Below, one piece after another: positions 58,301-64,000 of a DNA stretch of 64,000 nucleotides. The notes below the pieces were generated by a model, which was given only the letters and a program-made list of their open reading frames with translations, ran no database searches and was not told where the DNA came from. The first letter of the stretch is position 1, and each line of letters opens with the position of its first letter. The position numbers were made by a program, and so were the translations under genes. The stretch is taken from contig CM046876.1 of the NCBI GenBank assembly GCA_025667525.1, forward strand, positions 569,963,469 through 570,027,468. The letters run 5' to 3'. Source of the DNA: Glebionis coronaria (Eukaryota; Streptophyta; Magnoliopsida; Asterales; Asteraceae).

Positions 58301-58814
58301 GTGTCCCACTTGTCTCATCCCCATTTATTTACGGGTACTCCTCGATTATAGTTTCCTCGATTTGCGTGCCCTCGGGTCGTTTTACGAAAAACAATTTTAT
58401 AAATTATGAATCAACGTCACAAAACGAATCCAATAAAAATTGTTTCATCAAAAACGGAGTTTGAAAACGTAAATACGTAATCCTAAGGTTTCCGGTTTAG
58501 TCGTAAAGGACGTTAAAATAAAATCGTAAGTCCTAATCTCTTCTCGTAAATTTGTGAGTTTATGAACCAACACAAATTTAAAACTCCAAAATAATATTCG
58601 CGGATAAATTTATTTTCTGAAATGTCGGACTGTCACCAAGGACGGTGTATGTAAACGTAAGCACGTAACGTTGAATCCTCCGGTTTAGACGTAGTCGACG
58701 CTACTTCAAGACGTAAATCCAAATTTCTTCCCAAAAATAAGTGAGTTCATATAATAATATTTTCAAATAAATATTTAGAATAAAATATCAATCATAAATT
58801 GACGGATTGTCACA
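55324..58814 (-). repeat. Gypsy-C 5' LTR
   Basis: Nearly identical to 46362-49782 plus an extra block near 56505-56590 containing GGACGTACGGTACGTGC. Because it is adjacent to the primer-binding site it is the 5' LTR of the minus-strand element. Confidence 0.95.
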
Positions 58815-59068
58815 ATTCTCCCCCTAAAAAATTGCATGTGTTTGTGGAAATTTTGATATACTAGTGTGTTAGCCTCAAAATATTGATTCAAACAAGAATG
58901 TTCCGTCATAAGTTTATATTGTAACATTTATTAGAACGTTGTAATAGTTAGTTAAAATAGTCGTGACATTACGGGCTTGATGGCTAGCTTAAAAGGCCTC
59001 TTTCAAGGTACTAAGCATTTATTCAAGCCCGACCCAATCAAACATATAGCCCATTATGCCACAGGTAG

Positions 59069-59079
59069 GCAAGGCTATA
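59069..59079 (+). promoter_or_regulatory. TATA box of copia-3
   Basis: CTATAAATACC in an otherwise AT-moderate stretch, followed about 80 bp later by a TCTCTCT-rich leader, as usual for plant promoters. Confidence 0.65.
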
Positions 59080-59151
59080 AATACCTCTCCTAGCATGTTA
59101 GGAGAGGTAAGTTGGTTATTCATTTTCTTAATCTAATCCTCTCTAAGTTTC

Positions 59152-59205
59152 ACACATCTCTCTCTTTTCTCTCTCTACTTTCTCTCTCTACTTTCTCTCT
59201 CTAGA
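59152..59205. repeat. TCTCTC microsatellite in the copia-3 LTR
   Basis: About 54 bp of TCTCTC-dominated sequence with a repeated TCTCTACTTTC unit. Confidence 0.85.
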
Positions 59206-59513
59206 ATTCATCTATTTTCATCTATCTTTCTTCTTTATTTCTTGTTTGATCATCACAAATATACGGGACAACAATTAATATCAATCGCCACGGGGTAGAT
59301 TTGTGATTGGTTGTTTTTATTTCATTTGATTCGTATGATTTAATCCATAAATCATCTCGGATTCAAATTTTTTTTGTGTTTTCCGTGCTCTAAATCTTAA
59401 TATAAATCTCCTACATAGTTGTGGTAGGGATTTGGGTGCTTTGGATTGGTTAAAATCACGGATTTCTAAGAAAAAAATCTCATTTTTTACTCATTTTTTT
59501 GGAACTGTTAACA

Positions 59514-59860
59514 CATTGCGACGGATTTGCTTGTAATCTCATCACAATGGCTAGGGTTTATGGATTGCGACCAACATTGCGACAAACAATGCGATAGGTT
59601 TCTTTGTTGGATATTGCGACATACTCTTGATTAGATATTGCGACAGAGTACTTGTTTGGTTATTGCGACAGAATATATTGCGACAGATAAGTATTGCGAC
59701 AATGTTTGGGTATTGCGACAGGTTGGATATTGCGACAGATATATATTGCGTCAGGTGTTAAGTATTGCGACAACTTTTTTGGTATTGTGATAGATTCACT
59801 TTGTGCATTGCGACAACTTCTTTGGTATTGCAATACATTCACTTTGTGCATTGCGACAAA
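59514..59860 (+). repeat. TTGCGACA motif array in the copia-3 leader
   Basis: About 17 copies of WATTGCGACA (11 with perfect TTGCGACA) occur in 350 bp, all on the plus strand, with irregular spacing of 15 to 30 bp and no common filler. Variants include TTGCGTCA, TTGTGATA and TTGCAATA. It lies between the promoter and the gag ATG at 59992. Confidence 0.93.
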
Positions 59861-59991
59861 TTCGAGGATTTTTTGCTCTTGGAGATTTTTTTTTTGGTTT
59901 TTAAAGAACATTTTTTAGGGGATTTCACCTACTTTTCTCTAATCACTATCACATCTACTTAAGATCCATATTCATTTCAAAATTCATCAAG

Positions 59992-62900
59992 ATGGATTCT
60001 ACTACAGAGTATCATGTGACAAACAACAACATCATGGTGCGGGTAACAAAGAGAGACCACCAATGCTTGTGTCAGGTCGATATGCACAATGGCAATCACG
60101 TTTTATTCGATATCTTGATACTAAGCCAAATGTTGATGTTCTACGTCATTGCATCAAAGAAGGACCCTATAATCTCACTACAATAACCATTCCTGCAATT
60201 CCAGCAACCGACTCGACGCCCAGTTCCGATGAGCAGACAATTGAGGAAACATATGAGAACACTACGAACGAGAAACGTGCTTGGATTGATGCAGAGAATG
60301 AAGCAATCTACTTGATTCTAAGTGGGATTGGGGATGATATTTACTCAACGGTTGATGCTTTCTCTACTGCAAAAGAAATGTGGTTTGCCATTGAACGCTT
60401 GCAACAAGGAGAATCACTTAACAAGCAAGATGTCAAAACAAACTTGTTCTGGAACTTTGGAAAGTTTACTTTATTGGATGGAGAATCGATTGATTTATAT
60501 TACTCCAGATTCTACAAGATGATAAATGACATGACACGAAACAACTTAGAAGTCTCCACCATGCAAGTTAATGTGAAATTTCTACAGCAACTTCAACCAG
60601 AGTGGACACGATTTGTAACGTTGGTGAAGCAACAAAATAAGTTAGACGAGGTCAACTATCACACGCTCTTTGACATTTTGAAAAAATTTCAGAATGAGGC
60701 AAATGAACTTCGAGCTGAACGGGTAGCAAAGACTGCTAATCCACTTGCTTTGGTGTCTACTACTCAACATTATCCAAATCATCACTCTCGTGCTCCAAAG
60801 TCATACTCACCTCAATCATCATCACCAAGATACTCCACTGCATCCAAGACATCTGCTCCCACAAGATCAAGAGGTAAAGAGCCTAGAGCACCATCACCAT
60901 AATCTGAGCACTCGTCCGAAGAAGATAGTGATGAAGAACAAGCTCAGAAGGATAGGAAAATGGAACAACAAATTGCTTTCATAATGAAGTCTTACAAGAA
61001 GATTTACAAACCCACCAACAACAACCTCCGAACGTCATCTAACACACGCAACTGGTATGTTGAGAGCCCTCAAAGGTTTGATACACGTAGGCGTGAGGAG
61101 AGTCCTTCAAGGTATGATCGACGTAATCCAACGCATGTTAAGGGTTCTGCACGTTATGATCGACAACCTGCTGCATATGATAATCAGAGAGCTACTGGGA
61201 ATAGGGAAACAGTTGGTACTCAAGTCGTTTAGCAAAGTAGGATTCAGTGCTATAATTACAATGGATTTGGGCATATGGCAAAGGAATACAGAAAGCCAAA
61301 ACGGGTTAAGGATTATGCATATCATAAGGAGAAAATGCTGCTATGCAAGAAGATGGATGCAGGGGTTAAATTGTCAGCTGAGGAAGGAGCAATGCTTGAT
61401 GACACTGATGATGAAGTCTCTGACCAGGAACTCAAAGCACATTACTCGTACATGGCAAAGTTTGAAGAAGTTCTCAAAGTCACTGAAGATGACAATGGTC
61501 CTATCTTTGACACTGAGCCAGTCGATAAGGTACATATTGACGACGAGTATAATGTGTTTGGTGATATTCATGAGCATAGTGAGCTTCCAACAACCATTAA
61601 TGACACATGTATGATGGAAACAGTTGATAGCAATACCACACCCGATTCATCAGACATGTACAATAATGAGTCTGAGGATGATCAACATGCAAACGAGTAT
61701 GATGATGATGATGAGGAGCGTATTGCGCTTTCTAACTTAATTGCTTCTTTACAAAAAGATGTCAAAGAATCTAAAAAGAGTCAAAAGCAATTAAAGCAGG
61801 CAAACGCTACGCTCACTCAAAATTCTGAAGAAAGCAAAGCTGCAGTTATAAAATCTAGTGAGCTCCTTGCAAGCTGCAGAGCTGAGCTTATTCAAAAAGA
61901 CAAAGAGCTTGCAAGGTACAAAGGGGGTGTCATTACTACTTTCAAGGATGTTTTTGAAACAAAATACAACGAAACTCTTAAGCTTTTAGAACAAGAGAAT
62001 TGTAATTATAACACCTCTTTAAGTACAGAACGACAAAAAACGTATCTTGCTACCACCAAAGTGAATAAGTTAACTCTTAGGATTGGTTTTCTTCAAGAAG
62101 ATAAAACTAAACTAGTCACTGCGAAGACGAAAGAGGTTGCAAACTTGCAAAAAGATTTCAAAATTAAACAAGCTAGAGACATTGACAAAGTCTTCGAAAT
62201 TGAAGTTCAAATTGATTTTTTAAGAAAATTGTTTATAAAACAAATCAATCCATTCAAACCATGAGAATGTTGGCACCTCGTTCATTTTTCAAGGGTAAAG
62301 CTAGTTTTGTTGGTCCTAAGTACCTCGAGCAAGCTCAATCTAAGAACCCTCGACTATATTTTGAGGAGTCCCAATGGACCGACCTTGATTGTCTTCTTGT
62401 TAGGCCCGTTAGTGATGAGTCACTATGTTTTGAAGAGGAGAGTAGATCACCAGTGAATAAAGACTTTGTGAAACCATATAATTATGCTTATGAAAATAGT
62501 CTTTATGAAATTTTCAAACCACAAAAACAGAAGTCTCGTGAGCAAATATTTTACGAATGTGCACGAATAAGAATTAAATGCAGACAAGTTTTTGCCACTA
62601 ATAAAACTAATGTTTCTAAATATATCAGGTACTTGCCGCATCAAGCTTCTATAAGCAAGAGTAAGCAAGCACTTAGTATTCTTAAGAGTAACATTGAAAA
62701 TTTCAAAAAGGTTGTTGATGATGACTGGAAAAAACGTGAACTTTTGAAAGGTGATAAAGAAATTCCTCACGATATAACTGTTCTTGTGAAAACTCTTTTG
62801 ATTCCTCTTGCGGAAAGAACAAAGAAACATGCTTTGGAATTTGAAAAGTTAATAGAGCAAGAAATGTTTGACGATTTGAAATATGTGGAATCTCTTGAAA

Positions 62901-64000
62901 AATAAATTGACGACCATCAACCTGAAAGAGGCGATTTTTCTATAGCATATGATCTACTCTTGCAATAATGCCTCTCAAAAGATATTATGTGTGTCTATGT
63001 TACATCTTGTGCTGATATCGATGAATTATCTGATGTTGCATGCAAATATCTTGATCAAGTCAAAGAGTGTGAACGTCTTGAAACTGAGCTTTTGAATAAA
63101 GTTGACAAAAAAGAGTTTTCGTTAATTCAACATAGATATGATTATCTTCAAAAACATTGTCACTCACTTGAACTTGCTTGGCAAAACAAAGTTGGCAGCT
63201 TTTCAAATGATACACCTTTGGAAGTAAAATTATCTGAGTCATGTAGATTACTAAACAAAAAAAGTCTTGATATTGCGGATTTGAAAGCTCATTTACAAGA
63301 AAAAGACATAACAATAGACGAGTTGAAGAAACTAGTTGCTAAAATGGGTGGGAAAATTGTGGAACCTAGAATTAAGAAACCTGTTGTTAGACAACCCAAT
63401 GCCTATAAAGTGAATAGATCCTCTATCTTGGGAAAACCATCCGCTTTCTCAAATTCCTCGTTTGCAAAACCTATGTTTGCGCCCAAGATGGATGGAAAGG
63501 AAAGGTTACCACAGAATCAACCTATAAGGAATACTCTTGCACCAAGCGTTAAGCACAATAATGTGATTAAACCAGGGATGTATAGAATGACCACTAAACC
63601 CACAAACAAAGTTAGTCAATCGCCTCAGACTTCTAGAAACACTAATACTCGTGTGTCTTCTACTACCAGAGTAGTCTCCACTGCTAGTGTTAGCCGGCCT
63701 CAGTTTAAGAGCACTCAAATGAATGAAAAGGTTCAGCAAAACAAAAGTCAAGGGAAGATGAAGGAAGTAGAAGAACACCCTAGGAATTTGCATGTTTTGA
63801 AGAATAAAACGTCTGTAATCGCATGTAATGACGATTTTAATGATTCGACTGATTTGAATGCTTTAAATGTTAAGTTTGTTTGCGTGAAATGTGGAAAATA
63901 TGCTAATGCTGATCATTTTATGTATGCTATGAATAAAGTGAAAGGCGTAGATACTAGAACTAAGAAGCAAGTTGTGATGCCTATTAGTGCTAATAAACCC
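59992..64000 (+). pseudogene. gag: Copia-3 gag (long Gag with coiled coil; broken, runs off the window)
   Basis: ATG at 59992 gives MDSTTEYHVTNNNIMVRVTK; the frame shifts near 60055. The main frame then contains LVSGRYAQWQSRF, LILSGIGDDIYSTVDAFSTA and LQQGESLNKQDVKTNLFW, the capsid region. A stop at 60900 and another at 61230 precede a ruined zinc knuckle (CYNYNGFGHMAKEY, two Cys lost). From 61275 come MAKEYRKPKRVKDYAYHKEK, an acidic segment and a long coiled coil (about 61710-62250). A shift at about 62255 leads to a segment with ESRSPVNKDFVKPY to 62905. After two stops the frame is open again to the edge, with more coiled coil (63050-63330) and a CVKCGKYANADHF motif near 63880. The layout matches SIRE-type Gag of Asteraceae from memory. 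Confidence 0.88.

Larger units (their letters stand above)
46362..58814 (-). mobile_element. Gypsy-C: Tekay/Del-like Ty3/gypsy element, young LTRs, dead interior
   Basis: LTRs 46362-49782 and 55324-58814 enclose 5.5 kb. The target duplication ATTCT is at 46357-46361 and 58815-58819. The minus orientation is set by the primer-binding site next to the right LTR and by the order of RT and integrase remnants. Compared stretches of the LTRs differ at about one base in a hundred, mostly C/T or G/A. The interior has no frame over 75 codons. It shares the TGTAACACCC start and LTR size class with gypsy-B but is a different family. Confidence 0.93.
58820..64000 (+). mobile_element. Copia-3: 5' half of a SIRE-like Ty1/copia element
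   Basis: LTR-like promoter sequence (about 58920-59500), a leader with a TTGCGACA cluster, and a long broken Gag running past the window edge. TATA box CTATAAATACC is at 59069-59079, followed by a TCTCTCT tract (59152-59205). I could not fix the LTR ends or the primer-binding site, because the second LTR and pol are outside the window. A possible start is TGTAACATTTATT at 58920. The Gag type is the one I associate with Asteraceae genomes. Confidence 0.75.

Noticed and set aside
58815..58835. Polypurine tract beyond the right LTR of gypsy-C, suggesting a tandem element
   Set aside because: The ATTCT duplication on both sides shows the element ends here, so the CCCCCTAAAAAA run is target sequence.
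59660..59962. Three 65-83 codon frames over the TTGCGACA array
   Set aside because: They are translations of the repeated word in different frames and strands. The gag ATG lies downstream.

Overview
This window is plant nuclear repeat DNA, most likely from a daisy-family (Asteraceae) genome. The evidence is plant-type primer-binding sites for initiator tRNA-Met and tRNA-Asp, Ty1/copia and Ty3/gypsy polyproteins throughout, and copia Gag proteins and an extra downstream ORF that closely resemble proteins I recall from Asteraceae genomes (recalled, not searched). I see no intact host gene, no rRNA or tRNA gene and no organelle insert.

Layout. Positions 1-37814 are a three-level nest of LTR retrotransposons. 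The outermost is copia-2 (+ strand; 5' LTR remnant 18018-18116, 3' LTR 34529-37814). Its 5' LTR was entered by gypsy-A (- strand, Athila/Tat-like, running off the left edge, LTR 13869-18017). The gag gene of gypsy-A was in turn split by copia-1 (700-12560, target duplication TTCTT). The gag/pol junction of copia-2 was split by gypsy-B (- strand, 19256-29994, target duplication GATCT). From 37815 to 40130 there is a 36-bp hairpin minisatellite and a Tat-like LTR fragment. From 40130 to 46356 the DNA is AT-rich and holds a Mutator-type transposon (42075-43230, 9-bp duplication), a Tourist-type MITE (43289-43693) and an old tandem duplication. Positions 46362-58814 are gypsy-C (- strand, target duplication ATTCT). 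From about 58.9 kb to the right edge is the 5' half of copia-3, with a long, broken Gag.

How the parts work together. The copia elements have the usual gag, protease, integrase, reverse transcriptase and RNase H order, all broken by stops and frameshifts. Copia-1 adds a 3-kb extra reading frame between pol and the 3' LTR, and copia-2 adds a 90-codon ORF in the same place. In both, the motif found in the LTR promoter region recurs just upstream of the extra ORF, which suggests a second internal promoter. Gypsy-B and gypsy-C have well-matched LTRs but decayed interiors, as expected of non-autonomous elements moved by proteins from relatives.

The most unusual signal is a short motif, CGYTGACA, arranged at exact 21-bp or 15-bp steps. 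It forms about ten small arrays in copia-1, in the LTRs, gag, pol, the non-coding 3' region and the extra ORF. The LTR and extra-ORF arrays share the order 21,21,15,21,21. Three further copies at 21-bp steps lie in the LTR of the unrelated gypsy-A. Other elements here carry their own private short motifs (TTGCGACA, TTCCGAAG, AATAAGC, TAAGGAACCG).
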